From Rhodovibrio salinarum DSM 9154 (GTDB lineage Bacteria > Pseudomonadota > Alphaproteobacteria > Kiloniellales > Rhodovibrionaceae), in the NCBI RefSeq assembly GCF_000515255.1, contig NZ_KI911559.1:967548-1031547 (forward strand): a stretch of DNA of 64,000 bases, in the 5' to 3' direction. The position numbers were made by a program, and so were the translations under genes. Position 1 is the stretch's first letter. Each line of letters starts with the position of its first letter. Shown here piece after piece: positions 7,576 to 15,735 of the stretch. The notes under the pieces are model-generated. The model saw nothing but the letters and a program-made list of their open reading frames with translations. It had not been told where the DNA came from and did not search any database.

Positions 7576-8001
7576 ATGTCTGGACAGCCCCGCCACGATC
7601 TCCCCGACACCACGCAAGCCGACACCGCGCGCACGGTGCGCCGGCAGCGTATCTTCCTGCGCGACCTGACGGTCAGCGCCCACCTCGGGGTCAGCGAACG
7701 CGAACGTGCCCGCGCCCAGCGCCTGCGCATCAATGTCGAGGCCGAGGTTCGCCCCGCGCGCCCGCTCGACGACGATCCGAGCCGGATCGTTGACTACCGT
7801 AAGCTGGTGCCGAACATCCGCAAGCTGATCGCGGACGGTCGTCCGCGTTTGCTGGAAACACTGGCGGACGATATCGCCGCGGCGACCTTTGCTGACGACG
7901 ACGGGGTGGAGTTGGTGCGCGTACGGATCGAGAAACTCGACCGTTACTCCGACGCTGCCGGGATCGGCGTTGAAGTCGAGCACGCCCGCGACGGTCGATG
8001 A
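7576..8001 (+). CDS. folB: Dihydroneopterin aldolase
   Basis: The 141-residue protein converts dihydroneopterin to 6-hydroxymethyl-dihydropterin in folate synthesis. Typical features are IFLRDLTVSAHLGVSERERA, the mid-strand RLRINVEAEV, DPSRIVDYRKLV, LLETLADDIA and the final strand VRVRIEKLDRYSDAAGIGVE. An extra N-terminal stretch of about 25 residues precedes the family core. The ATG at 7576 follows GGGGAAAGGG. It lies behind the pteridine-reductase-like SDR. folE, for the first step of the same pathway, is at 39065-39763 in this window. Confidence 0.92.
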   Translation: MSGQPRHDLPDTTQADTARTVRRQRIFLRDLTVSAHLGVSERERARAQRLRINVEAEVRPARPLDDDPSRIVDYRKLVPNIRKLIADGRPRLLETLADDIAAATFADDDGVELVRVRIEKLDRYSDAAGIGVEVEHARDGR

Positions 8002-8494
8002 CCTGCTTCTCTTTGTAGGCGTCGATCGGTTATCGCTACGCTCTCCGCGCCGAAGCCCCTAATCCATTTGGGTGGATTTACCCCTGTGTCCGTGGGCATT
8101 GGGTGCGCGGACCAGAACTTTTTTGCACATCGCGCTGAAGGGGGGCGCGTGCGCGGGTGACACGCCGCACCTCCTCAGGGTAAACGCGCCACCTTATGAT
8201 CACTCGAAATATTAACCAAGCAATATCAATGGGTTATAGGTTGTGCCTGATTCTTGGGCAATCCGTAGCGACTCCTGGATTTCCGGCGCGCTTGGAGCTT
8301 TCCCCAAGACCTTCCCACAAGGTTATCCACAGCACTCGTGGACGAGCTGCCGAGCGGCGCGGGGCGCTCTTTAACCCATTCGGTTAGGGCTTGATCAGGT
8401 GAATGCAGGCATGTGTAGCCGGTTGGGCGCCGAACAGTTCATTTAACGGCCAGCCGCGTTGACGTGGCCACCGGATAGGCGACATCTAACCACC
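8002..8494. other. 490-bp leader upstream of uvrC with an AT-rich patch
   Basis: No convincing gene. It holds an AT-rich patch (about 8195-8245) and a perfect DnaA-box sequence at 8323-8331. The uvrC promoter probably lies here. Confidence 0.5.
8323..8331 (+). promoter_or_regulatory. Consensus DnaA-box sequence TTATCCACA
   Basis: A perfect 9-mer TTATCCACA lies in the gene-free leader of uvrC. No further box was found nearby and no replication gene flanks it, so a single regulatory or titration site is more likely than an origin. Confidence 0.45.
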
Positions 8495-10582
8495 ATGGCA
8501 CAGGCACGCGGCACACGACGCAGCAAGGACCCCTCCGCCGGCGGCAAGCGCTCGGCGATGCGCGCGGAGGAGGACCCGGGCGACAGCTTCACCCAGGTTG
8601 CCGCTCTTGACGGTGCAGAAGCCGATCAGGACGGCCAGCCGGTCGGCGTGGCCGATGGCCCGGCGCTGTCGATGGAACGCGGCGTTGGCGTGCTCAAGCG
8701 GGCGATCAAGACCCTGCCAGGCCAGCCGGGCGTCTACCGCATGCTCAACCGCAAGGGCGAGGCGCTCTACGTCGGCAAGGCGCGCCATCTGAAGCGCCGC
8801 GTGACCAGTTACACCCAGTTGTCGCGGCTGCCCTATCGGCTGCAGCGGATGGTCGCGGAGACCGCCAGCCTGGAGATCGTCACCACCCGCACCGAGGTCG
8901 AGGCGCTGCTGCTCGAAAGCAACCTCGTGAAGCGGCTGATGCCGCGCTACAACGTGCAGCTGCGCGACGACAAATCGTTCCCTTACATCTTGCTGACCGG
9001 CGACCACGATTTCGCGCGGATCAAGAAGCACCGCGGCCAGCACAGCCGCCCCGGGGACTATTTCGGCCCGTTCGCCAGCGCTGGCGCGGTCAACCGCACG
9101 ATCACCGCGCTGGAGAAAGCGTTCCTGCTGCGCTCCTGCTCCGACAGCGTGTTCCAGCAGCGCTCGCGGCCCTGCCTGATGTATCACATCAAGCGCTGCT
9201 CGGCGCCTTGCGTCGATTACATCAGCCAGGAGGACTATTCCCAGCTGGTTAAGCAGGCGCGCGACTTCCTGTCGGGTCGTTCGCACGACATCCAGGAGGA
9301 GTTGGGGCGGGAGATGCAGGCGGCGAGCGAGAAGCTCGATTTCGAGACGGCCGCGCTCTACCGCGACCGCTTGCGCGCGCTGGCGCACATCCAGTCGCAC
9401 CAGGACATCAATGTCGAGGGCGTCACCGATGCCGACGTCTTCGCGCTCCATTCGGAAGGCGGGGTCACCTGCATCCAGGTGTTCTTCTTCCGCTCCGGGC
9501 GAAACTACGGCAACCGCGCTTATTTCCCGACCCACGACGACCAGTTGAGCAGCGGCGAGGTGCTGGCCTCCTTCATCGCGCAGTTCTACGACAACAAGCC
9601 GGTGCCCAAGCTGCTGCTGGCGAGCGAGGCGCCGGACGACCGCCAGTTGCTCGCCGACGCCCTTTCCGAGCGGGCGGGCGGCAAGGTCTACATCCACGTC
9701 CCTCAACGCGGCGACAAGCGCAACCTGGTCGACCATGCCCTGACCAATGCGCGCGAAGCGCTGGCCCGCCATCTGTCGGAAGGGCGCAACCAGCGCAAGT
9801 TGTTGGAGGGGCTGGCCGAGACGCTGGGCCTGGAGAATGCGCCCGAGCGGATCGAGGTCTACGACAACTCGCATACCCGTGGGTCCGAGCCGTACGGCGC
9901 GATGATCGTCGCCGGTGCCGAGGGTTTCCGGAAGAACCAATACCGCAAGTTCAAGATCCGCGGCACCCGCAAGCCGGGTCAGCAGGCCGGGGGCATCGAC
10001 CAGCGGACCGACGCAGAGGACGTCGAGGCCGCGGGTGCGGAAGCCGGCGACGACTACGCGATGATGCGCGAGGTCCTGACCCGCCGTTTCCAGCGTGCCC
10101 AGAAGGAAGACCCGGACAACGAACAGGGAACTTGGCCCGACCTCGTGCTGGTCGACGGCGGGCGCGGACAGCTCAACGTCGCGCTGGAGGTGTTCGCCGA
10201 CCTTGGGATCAGCGATGTGGCGCTGGCCTCCGTCGCCAAGGGGCCGGACCGCGACGCTGGGCGGGAGCGGATCTTCTTGCCCGAGCAGCAGCCGATCCTG
10301 CTGCCCAAGGACGATCAGGTGCTGTACTTCATCCAGCGCCTGCGCGACGAGGCACACCGTTTCGTCATCGGTTCCCACCGCAAGGGCCGCAGCAACGAGC
10401 GCCTGCGCTCCTCGCTGGACGACGTGCCGGGCATCGGCCCGACGCGCAAGAAGGCGCTGCTGTTGCACTTCGGTTCGGTCAAGGCGATTGGCCGCGCGCA
10501 CCTTGCCGACCTGGAAGCCGTCGACGGCATTTCCAAGACAGTCGCCCGCAAGATCTACGACCACTTCAACTCGGCCGGGTAG
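8495..10582 (+). CDS. uvrC: UvrABC excinuclease subunit C
   Basis: The protein (695 aa from the ATG at 8495; a TTG 12 codons earlier is possible) makes both incisions in nucleotide excision repair. An N-terminal extension of about 65 residues rich in charged residues precedes the GIY-YIG nuclease ([20 protein letters not shown], about 78-98). The cysteine segment [17 protein letters not shown], the UvrB-binding UVR motif ([20 protein letters not shown], about 266-285), the RNase H-like 3' nuclease ([19 protein letters not shown] and [13 protein letters not shown]) and the C-terminal helix-hairpin-helix pair ([32 protein letters not shown]) are complete. The extended N-terminus is longer than usual. 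Confidence 0.96.
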   Translation: MAQARGTRRSKDPSAGGKRSAMRAEEDPGDSFTQVAALDGAEADQDGQPVGVADGPALSMERGVGVLKRAIKTLPGQPGVYRMLNRKGEALYVGKARHLKRRVTSYTQLSRLPYRLQRMVAETASLEIVTTRTEVEALLLESNLVKRLMPRYNVQLRDDKSFPYILLTGDHDFARIKKHRGQHSRPGDYFGPFASAGAVNRTITALEKAFLLRSCSDSVFQQRSRPCLMYHIKRCSAPCVDYISQEDYSQLVKQARDFLSGRSHDIQEELGREMQAASEKLDFETAALYRDRLRALAHIQSHQDINVEGVTDADVFALHSEGGVTCIQVFFFRSGRNYGNRAYFPTHDDQLSSGEVLASFIAQFYDNKPVPKLLLASEAPDDRQLLADALSERAGGKVYIHVPQRGDKRNLVDHALTNAREALARHLSEGRNQRKLLEGLAETLGLENAPERIEVYDNSHTRGSEPYGAMIVAGAEGFRKNQYRKFKIRGTRKPGQQAGGIDQRTDAEDVEAAGAEAGDDYAMMREVLTRRFQRAQKEDPDNEQGTWPDLVLVDGGRGQLNVALEVFADLGISDVALASVAKGPDRDAGRERIFLPEQQPILLPKDDQVLYFIQRLRDEAHRFVIGSHRKGRSNERLRSSLDDVPGIGPTRKKALLLHFGSVKAIGRAHLADLEAVDGISKTVARKIYDHFNSAG

Positions 10583-10637
10583 GGCGGCCCGAAATGGTTT
10601 GCGCGATCTCTGTAAGGGGGCCAGTCCCCACAAACGT

Positions 10638-10675
10638 ACGGCCGCCCCACGTCCTTTAACGACGGGGACGGCCGT
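10638..10675. terminator. Long inverted repeat after uvrC
   Basis: ACGGCCGCCCC (10638-10648) pairs with GGGGACGGCCGT (10664-10675) with one bulge. It lies between convergent uvrC and the PEP-CTERM gene. Neither side has a T-run, so it is a structure-only candidate terminator. Confidence 0.45.
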
Positions 10676-10743
10676 GAACGCCCTCCAGACCAGAACCCTT
10701 CAAGTCGGGTCCCGGAATATACGCCCCAAGCCGTTTGGCGGCT

Positions 10744-11424
10744 CTAGCTGGCGTTCTGGCTCAGCCGACGCGCGCCGAAACCGAGCGCCGCCAGGGCGAC
10801 TCCGAGCAGCGCGATGGACGGCGGAAGCGGAATGTCGGCGGTTTCCATGCTCAGTTGTGCGACCCGATAGCCATCACCGCTGCCGCCGGGCAGGCCGGCG
10901 ATGATGTAGCGGTAGGGCGTCGAACCGGGCAGGCCGACGTTCGTGATCTGCAGGGAGCCCGCGCCCGTTCCCGTGGCCAGCAGATCGCCGACCAGGCAAT
11001 CGGAGCCGGTGGTGCAGGAGGTGAAAACGCCGGTGTTGTTGCCATAGATGCGGTACTGGTCACCGTCGGTGAACAGACCGCCGTTGTTGGCGAGGCTCAG
11101 GTTGATCTCGACTGGCGTATGCACGCTGCCCAGATCGAAAATGATCGCCTCGTCGTCCCCGCCGTTATCGACCTGGTTGCTGTCACCGAAACCGAGATCC
11201 ACGCCAATCCCGAAGAGGTTGCGGCTCAGCGTCGGGTCGGGCGGCGGTTGGATATTGAGGGCTGTTGCCGTCAGGGAATGCGTGCCCGTGGTGTCGAGAA
11301 ACGTCTCGGACGGCCCGAGATTGCTGCTTGGTCCGTAGAAATTCCATGTAATAGCGGCGTAGGATACGCTTGGCCCCAATGCGACCGCTGCTAGGGCTAG
11401 CCCCGCCAAAACCCTATTGAACAT
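10744..11424 (-). CDS. PEP-CTERM sorting domain protein (VPLPA-type variant), secreted
   Basis: The 226-residue protein begins with a Sec signal peptide (MFNRVLAGLALAAVALGPSV followed by SYA, cleavage near residue 23). Its beta-rich body contains few lysines, many Asn/Gly/Asp and one cysteine pair (SCTTGSDC). It ends in a sorting signal, ADIPLPPSIALLGVALAALG then FGARRLSQNAS (about 196-226): a Pro-rich motif, hydrophobic helix and basic end. Such tails are recognised and cleaved by exosortases, placing the protein in the envelope or exopolysaccharide. The ATG at 11424 follows AGGAGAGG. A near-perfect sigma-54 promoter is at 11552-11567. No exosortase or EPS gene is nearby. A second substrate is at 43364. 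Confidence 0.82.
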   Translation of the reverse strand: MFNRVLAGLALAAVALGPSVSYAAITWNFYGPSSNLGPSETFLDTTGTHSLTATALNIQPPPDPTLSRNLFGIGVDLGFGDSNQVDNGGDDEAIIFDLGSVHTPVEINLSLANNGGLFTDGDQYRIYGNNTGVFTSCTTGSDCLVGDLLATGTGAGSLQITNVGLPGSTPYRYIIAGLPGGSGDGYRVAQLSMETADIPLPPSIALLGVALAALGFGARRLSQNAS

Positions 11425-11551
11425 AACGTCTGCCTCTCCTGCGAGATTGACACGAGAACCTGCTTTCCAAGGCACGCTCGGCGGGGTTGAAGCCGACCGA
11501 AACGGCCTTGAGCTTTGGGTGCCTTCGCGACCCCCCAATGGCGAGCGTTAA

Positions 11552-11567
11552 GCAATTTACGTACCAG
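11552..11567 (-). promoter_or_regulatory. Sigma-54 (-24/-12) promoter of the first PEP-CTERM gene
   Basis: Read on the minus strand the sequence is CTGGTACGTAAATTGC, then T. GG and GC are separated by exactly 10 nt and the flanks match the RpoN consensus YTGGCACGrNNNTTGCW except C to T in the -24 element. Predicted start about 11540, giving a leader of about 115 nt. The same class of element stands before the other PEP-CTERM gene at 43298. Confidence 0.75.
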
Positions 11568-12017
11568 CCGCCCTTCATCAGTCTGATCAAGGGGGTGCGA
11601 TCGGAACCGCAGGGTGTGTGTAAAACCTAGTGACAGATAGCCGCGCGTGCGTCCGGGCCGGCGTTACCAGCCTGAACAGGAAATACGTTTTTAAATCAGC
11701 GGCTTGGCTGGCATGTATGGCGAGGTTGCGATGGCCTGTGAGGTGTAAACGGATGTTACAGCCTGATGGGCGTGGTGGTGGGGGGCGGCGCATGCAGTCG
11801 TCATCGGAAAGCCAATGGGCGGTGAGGAGAGCCTTAAACGTTGCCCGGGATGGACGTGTGGTGAGGCCATACGTATGCCGGTCCTGCGCTGGAACGGCCG
11901 ATAGGCTTTCGCCGGGCGTCGGGTTGGCTTAGGGTTCGCGCGCGTGTCGGGCCGGTGGCGACGGGGCGGCCGGCGCGGCGTATGACGCTCACCCCTTCGG
12001 ACCCAAGGCGACCGGCG
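11568..12017. other. Divergent intergenic region between the PEP-CTERM gene and pgsA
   Basis: About 450 bp beyond the sigma-54 promoter. It contains an AT-rich patch at about 11680-11700 and the near-palindrome CCTGAACAGG at about 11674. Enhancer sites for a sigma-54 activator and the pgsA promoter would be expected here. No credible gene was seen. Confidence 0.4.
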
Positions 12018-12584
12018 ATGCTGCTGACCCTGCCGAACCTGCTGACGCTCTCGCGTATCCTGATCGTGCCGGTGCTTGTGGCGCTCTTGTTCTACCAAGG
12101 GCCTGAAGCCAGCTGGGCGGCGCTGGCCGTGTTTCTGGCAGCTTCGATCACCGATTGGGCGGACGGCTATTTCGCCCGCCAGCGCAAGACGGTGACGCCG
12201 CTGGGCCGTTTCCTCGACCCGATCGCCGACAAGTTCCTGGTCGCCGCGGTGATGATCATGCTGGTCGCGAGCGACCGTGTGACCGGCTTGCCGGTCGCTG
12301 CCGTGCTGTTGATCCTGTGTCGGGAGCTGCTGGTCTCCGGCCTGCGCGAGTACCTGGCGGAGCTGCGCGTCGGCATGCCGGTCTCCCAGCTCGCCAAGTG
12401 GAAAACGACGACGCAGATGATCGCCCTGTCGGTTTTGATCGTCGGCAACGCTGGACCGGGGTGGGCGCACCTGCAGCTGATCGGGGAAGTTTTCCTGTGG
12501 CTTGCGCTGGCGCTTACGCTGATCACCGGCTGGGATTACATGAAGCGTGGTTTGCAGCACATGCAGGCACAGCCGGAGCGCTGA
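12018..12584 (+). CDS. pgsA: CDP-diacylglycerol--glycerol-3-phosphate 3-phosphatidyltransferase
   Basis: The 188-residue membrane enzyme makes phosphatidylglycerol phosphate, committing CDP-diacylglycerol to phosphatidylglycerol and cardiolipin. The CDP-alcohol phosphotransferase motif is complete: Asp46, Asp49-Gly50, Ala53-Arg54, Gly63, Asp67 and Asp71 in DWADGYFARQRKTVTPLGRF then LDPIADK. The N-terminus LPNLLTLSRILIVPVLVALL is typical, and about five membrane helices follow. The ATG at 12018 fits the family's start best; an ATG at 11982 would add 12 residues. A mobB-like gene follows 91 bp downstream; pgsA-moaD-moaE neighbourhoods recur in alphaproteobacteria. Confidence 0.95.
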   Translation: MLLTLPNLLTLSRILIVPVLVALLFYQGPEASWAALAVFLAASITDWADGYFARQRKTVTPLGRFLDPIADKFLVAAVMIMLVASDRVTGLPVAAVLLILCRELLVSGLREYLAELRVGMPVSQLAKWKTTTQMIALSVLIVGNAGPGWAHLQLIGEVFLWLALALTLITGWDYMKRGLQHMQAQPER

Positions 12585-12675
12585 TTGCAGGTTGCCACGG
12601 CTTGGCGTGATACCTTTGCAGGCTTAGGCTGATCTGGCGGCTAAGTGCCTGAACCACGAACCCGAACCTCCGATC

Positions 12676-13221
12676 ATGACCATGCCTCCGATAGCTTTCG
12701 GCCTCGCCGGCTGGAGCGGCAGCGGCAAGACCACGCTGGTGCGCCAGCTGATCCCGGCCCTGGTCGCCCGCGGCCTGCGCGTTTCCAGCATCAAGCACGC
12801 TCATCACGACTTCGACATCGATCAACCGGGCAAGGATTCCTACGAGCACCGTGCGGCCGGGGCCGGCGAGGTGCTGGTTTCCAGTGCCCGGCGTTGGGCG
12901 CTGATGCATGAGCACCGCGGCGCACGTGAGCCCACGCTGGACGAGTTGCTGGCCAAGCTGGCGCCTTGCGACTTGGTGCTGGTCGAGGGGTTCAAGGGCG
13001 AGGCGCACCCCAAGCTGGAGGTCTTCCGGCGGAGCGTCGGCAAGCCGCGGTTGGCCGACGAGGTGCCGGGCGTGGTTGCGGTGGCGAGCGATGAGCCGCT
13101 CGACGCAGGGAACCTGCCGCAGCTCGATCTGAACGATGTCGCGGGCGTCGCGGACTTCATCCTGCACTACACCGGCTTGGCGTCCGGCCGGGCCGTCGGC
13201 GACGCCGCACGAGGAGACTGA
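12676..13221 (+). CDS. mobB: Molybdopterin-guanine dinucleotide biosynthesis adaptor MobB
   Basis: The 181-residue GTP-binding protein assists MobA in attaching GMP to molybdopterin, forming the bis-MGD used by NapA. The P-loop is GWSGSGKTTL (residues 12-21), followed by VSSIKHAHHDFDIDQPGKDS, SYEHRAAGAGEVLVSS and LVLVEGFKGEAHPKLEVFR, all characteristic of MobB. The ATG at 12676 is chosen; a second ATG lies two codons in. moeA starts 4 bp after its stop, beginning a tight mobB-moeA-moaD-moaE run. MobA itself is not in the window. Confidence 0.94.
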   Translation: MTMPPIAFGLAGWSGSGKTTLVRQLIPALVARGLRVSSIKHAHHDFDIDQPGKDSYEHRAAGAGEVLVSSARRWALMHEHRGAREPTLDELLAKLAPCDLVLVEGFKGEAHPKLEVFRRSVGKPRLADEVPGVVAVASDEPLDAGNLPQLDLNDVAGVADFILHYTGLASGRAVGDAARGD

Positions 13222-13225
13222 CCAC

Positions 13226-14476
13226 ATGGCGCAGCTGAGCGACGACTGCTTCGCCCATGGCGACCGCTTGATGCGCGTCGACGAGGCGCTGGCCGAGATT
13301 CGCGAGCGCATCACCGCCGTGGCCATGCCGGAAACGGTCGGCCTGCACGATGCCTTGGGCCGCGTGCTGCTGGAAGACGTGGTTTCGACCATCGACGTGC
13401 CGCAGCACGGCAATTCGGCCGTCGATGGCTATGCCGTGTTCTTCGACGATTTGAACGCGGACGTGGAGACGACCCTAAAGGTGACCGGCCGGGTCGCCGC
13501 CGGCCACCCGCTCGACCGCCCGGGGCGGCGGGGCGAAGCGATCCGCATCTTTACTGGCGCGCCGATGCCGGACGGGCCGGACACAGTGATGATGCAGGAG
13601 GACTGTCGGGAGGAGGATGGCCAAGTCACGATCAAGCCCGGCATCGCGCGCGGCGCCAATCAACGCGTGGCCGGGGAAGACGTGACAGCCGGATCGACCG
13701 TGCTACGCGCCGGCCAGCGTCTGCGCCCGCAGGATCTGGGGCAGGCGGCGGCGGTCGGCCGCAACACGCTCAAGGTCGCCCGGCCGCTGCAGGTCGGCGT
13801 CGTTTCCACTGGTGATGAGCTGTGCGAGCCGGGTGGGCCGCTCAAGTCCGGCGGTATCTACGATTCCAACCGCTTCACGGTGCAGGGCCTGCTGCGTCAG
13901 TTGGGCTGCGAGGTGCACGATCTCGGCATCCTTCCCGACGATCGGGCGGCTGTCACCGACGCCCTGGCCGATGCCGCCGAACGCCTGGATCTGGTGGTGA
14001 CGAGTGGCGGCGTCTCGGTTGGGGAGGAGGACCACGTCAAGCAGGCGGTCGAGGCTTTGGGCCAGCTGCATACCTGGCGCCTGGCGATCAAGCCGGGGCG
14101 GCCGATCGCGCTCGGTCAGCTCGGCCGGGTGCCGTTCGTCGGCCTGCCGGGCAATCCGGTTGCGGTCGTGGTCACCTTCGTCACGATCGTGCGCCCCCTT
14201 GTGCTGCGCATGTTGGGCGGCCGGTCGGACAAGCCCCATCTGTTCAAGGTGAAGGCCGGTTTCGATCACACGAAAAAGCGCGCCCGCCGGGAGTGGGTGC
14301 GGGCGCGGCTGGTGGCACAGGATGGCGAGCTGCGGGTGGACAAGTACCCGAGCCAGGGTGCCGGTGTGCTGTCCTCGATCGTCGAGTCCGACGGGCTGGT
14401 CGAGTTGCCGGAGGAGATGACCCAACTGGAAGCCGGCACGCTGGTCGACTTCCTGCCGTTCAGCGAGGTGGCGTGA
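13226..14476 (+). CDS. moeA: Molybdopterin molybdenumtransferase
   Basis: The 416-residue enzyme inserts molybdate into adenylylated molybdopterin. Visible signatures are GRVLLEDVVSTIDVPQHGNS then AVDGYAV, IFTGAPMPDGPDTVMMQEDC, GVVSTGDELCEPG with GGIYDSNRF, the molybdopterin-binding segment DLVVTSGGVSVGEEDHVKQA (about 254-273) and KPGRPIALGQLGRVPFVGLP then GNPVA. The ATG at 13226 follows GAGGAG. Upstream in-frame sequence belongs to the overlapping end of mobB. Its stop TGA overlaps an in-frame GTG of the moaD frame, so translation of the run is tightly coupled. Confidence 0.95.
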   Translation: MAQLSDDCFAHGDRLMRVDEALAEIRERITAVAMPETVGLHDALGRVLLEDVVSTIDVPQHGNSAVDGYAVFFDDLNADVETTLKVTGRVAAGHPLDRPGRRGEAIRIFTGAPMPDGPDTVMMQEDCREEDGQVTIKPGIARGANQRVAGEDVTAGSTVLRAGQRLRPQDLGQAAAVGRNTLKVARPLQVGVVSTGDELCEPGGPLKSGGIYDSNRFTVQGLLRQLGCEVHDLGILPDDRAAVTDALADAAERLDLVVTSGGVSVGEEDHVKQAVEALGQLHTWRLAIKPGRPIALGQLGRVPFVGLPGNPVAVVVTFVTIVRPLVLRMLGGRSDKPHLFKVKAGFDHTKKRARREWVRARLVAQDGELRVDKYPSQGAGVLSSIVESDGLVELPEEMTQLEAGTLVDFLPFSEVA

Positions 14477-14481
14477 ACGCG

Positions 14482-14733
14482 ATGCAGATTCTCTACTTCG
14501 CGTGGCTGAAGACCCACACGGGCACGAGCCAGGAGACGGTCGAGCCACCGGCGGCGGTAAGCGATGTCGCCGGCTTGCTGGACTGGCTGGCCGGACGATC
14601 GGATGGGCATGCCAAGGCGCTGGAAGACCGCCAGGCGGTGCGCGTGGCTGTGAATCAGGAGTACGCGCGCCCATCCGATCCCGTGAAACCGGGTGACGAG
14701 GTTGCCTTGTTCCCGCCGGTGACCGGAGGCTAA
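14482..14733 (+). CDS. moaD: Molybdopterin synthase sulfur-carrier subunit
   Basis: The 83-residue ubiquitin-fold protein carries the thiocarboxylate sulfur on its C-terminal Gly-Gly (ending VALFPPVTGG), which MoaE uses to build the dithiolene of molybdopterin. The N-terminal strand MQILYFAWLKTHTG and the mid motif VAVNQEYA are typical. Start is set at ATG 14482, where the preceding GAGGTGG can act as ribosome site; a GTG at 14473 that overlaps the moeA stop would add three residues. moaE follows after 6 bp. Confidence 0.94.
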   Translation: MQILYFAWLKTHTGTSQETVEPPAAVSDVAGLLDWLAGRSDGHAKALEDRQAVRVAVNQEYARPSDPVKPGDEVALFPPVTGG

Positions 14734-14739
14734 CCCGCG

Positions 14740-15237
14740 ATGATCCGGGTGCAGCGTGAAGATTTCGATGTCGGCACGGAACTGGCCGCTCTGACCCAGG
14801 ACAATCCGGGCGTGGGCGGCATGTGCTCCTTCGTTGGGCTGGTGCGCGACCTGCACCCGGACGCGCGCACCCCTGGGGCCGAGAGCGGTGAGGGGCGGGT
14901 CACCGCGATGACGCTGGAGCACTACCCAGGCATGACCGAGAAGATGCTCGAGCGTATCGATGCGGAGGCCCACCGCCGCTGGCCGATCGAGGCTTCGCTG
15001 GTGATCCACCGCTTTGGTCGGATGGAGCCGGGCGAGCGGATCGTGCTGGTCGCCACCGCCAGCGCCCATCGGCAGGCAGCCTTCGATAGTTGCCAGTTCC
15101 TGATCGATTGGCTGAAGACGAAGGCCCCCTTCTGGAAGCTGGAAGAGACCCCTGATGGCGGCCGTTGGGTCGATGCCCGGGACAGTGATGATACGGCGGC
15201 ATCCCGCTGGGGCTCGGATGACTGGGCAGCGGAGTAG
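14740..15237 (+). CDS. moaE: Molybdopterin synthase catalytic subunit
   Basis: The 165-residue partner of MoaD transfers sulfur to precursor Z. Signatures include NPGVGGMCSFVGLVRDL, VTAMTLEHYPGMTEKMLERI, SLVIHRFGRMEPGERIVLVA and the active-site lysines in WLKTKAPFWKLEE. The last 30 residues (WVDARDSDDTAASRWGSDDW plus AAE) extend past the usual end and are acidic. It ends the molybdenum-cofactor run; the PAS-protein gene converges on it, with only 30 bp between the stops. Confidence 0.95.
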   Translation: MIRVQREDFDVGTELAALTQDNPGVGGMCSFVGLVRDLHPDARTPGAESGEGRVTAMTLEHYPGMTEKMLERIDAEAHRRWPIEASLVIHRFGRMEPGERIVLVATASAHRQAAFDSCQFLIDWLKTKAPFWKLEETPDGGRWVDARDSDDTAASRWGSDDWAAE

Positions 15238-15267
15238 CGGTCTGTCACGTCCTTCCGCTGCCGGGCA

Positions 15268-15735
15268 TCAGTCGGTTCGCCGCAGGACCACCCGGCCCAC
15301 CATCAGGCCGGTCACGTTCTCGCCGTCCTCGGAGAGCGGCAGCACGAGACGGGCATAGGTATTGTTGCGCGCACCGTCCTGTCGCGTGTCCTCGCGATAT
15401 ACGGGTTTGCGGGTTTCCAGTACCTGGTCGAAGTTCGCGCGCACGATCAGCCGTTGTTCGGCTATCGGGTAAGCGCACAGTGTTTTGCCCGTCAGATCGA
15501 TGGTGTCCTGTGCGACCAGTTGGGTCCCCATCAGGCGGTACCGGTAGCGTGCGTCCCCGCTCTTTCCTTCTAAGACATCCACGAGCGCGAGACGGCCGAG
15601 CATCTGGCGGAAGTCGAACGGTTGGATCTCGTCGCGCCGGGGGGCGAAGCGGTTGCCGCACAGGGAACGCCAAACACGCAAAGTTTGCGCAAGCCGTTCA
15701 TCGCGAATGAACGCTTCGACGTCTGTCGTGTTCAT
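15268..15735 (-). CDS. PAS-domain protein (PAS_5/DUF1840-type)
   Basis: The 155-residue protein has the pattern of stand-alone PAS proteins abundant in Rhodospirillales: RDERLAQTLRVWRSLCGNR, PRRDEIQPFDFRQMLGRLAL, DVLEGKSGDARYRYRLMGTQ, IDLTGKTL, then ETRKPVYRED and LVLPLSEDGENVTGLMVGRV. The core is one PAS fold with no attached output domain, so it may act by partner binding or in a cell-cycle or stress network. No ligand-coordinating residue can be called. It converges on moaE. Confidence 0.78.
   Translation of the reverse strand: MNTTDVEAFIRDERLAQTLRVWRSLCGNRFAPRRDEIQPFDFRQMLGRLALVDVLEGKSGDARYRYRLMGTQLVAQDTIDLTGKTLCAYPIAEQRLIVRANFDQVLETRKPVYREDTRQDGARNNTYARLVLPLSEDGENVTGLMVGRVVLRRTD

Noticed and set aside
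8002-8494. Possible replication origin because of the DnaA box and AT-rich patch
   Set aside because: Only one DnaA box and no typical origin neighbours such as hemE, dnaA or parAB.
8486-10633. A 715-codon open frame antisense to uvrC
   Set aside because: It mirrors the codon bias of uvrC in GC-rich DNA, has no ribosome site or family resemblance and lies fully over a certain gene.
11630-11932. A 100-codon plus-strand frame between the PEP-CTERM gene and pgsA
   Set aside because: No ribosome site, Arg/Trp/Ser-rich, and overlaps the expected promoter region.
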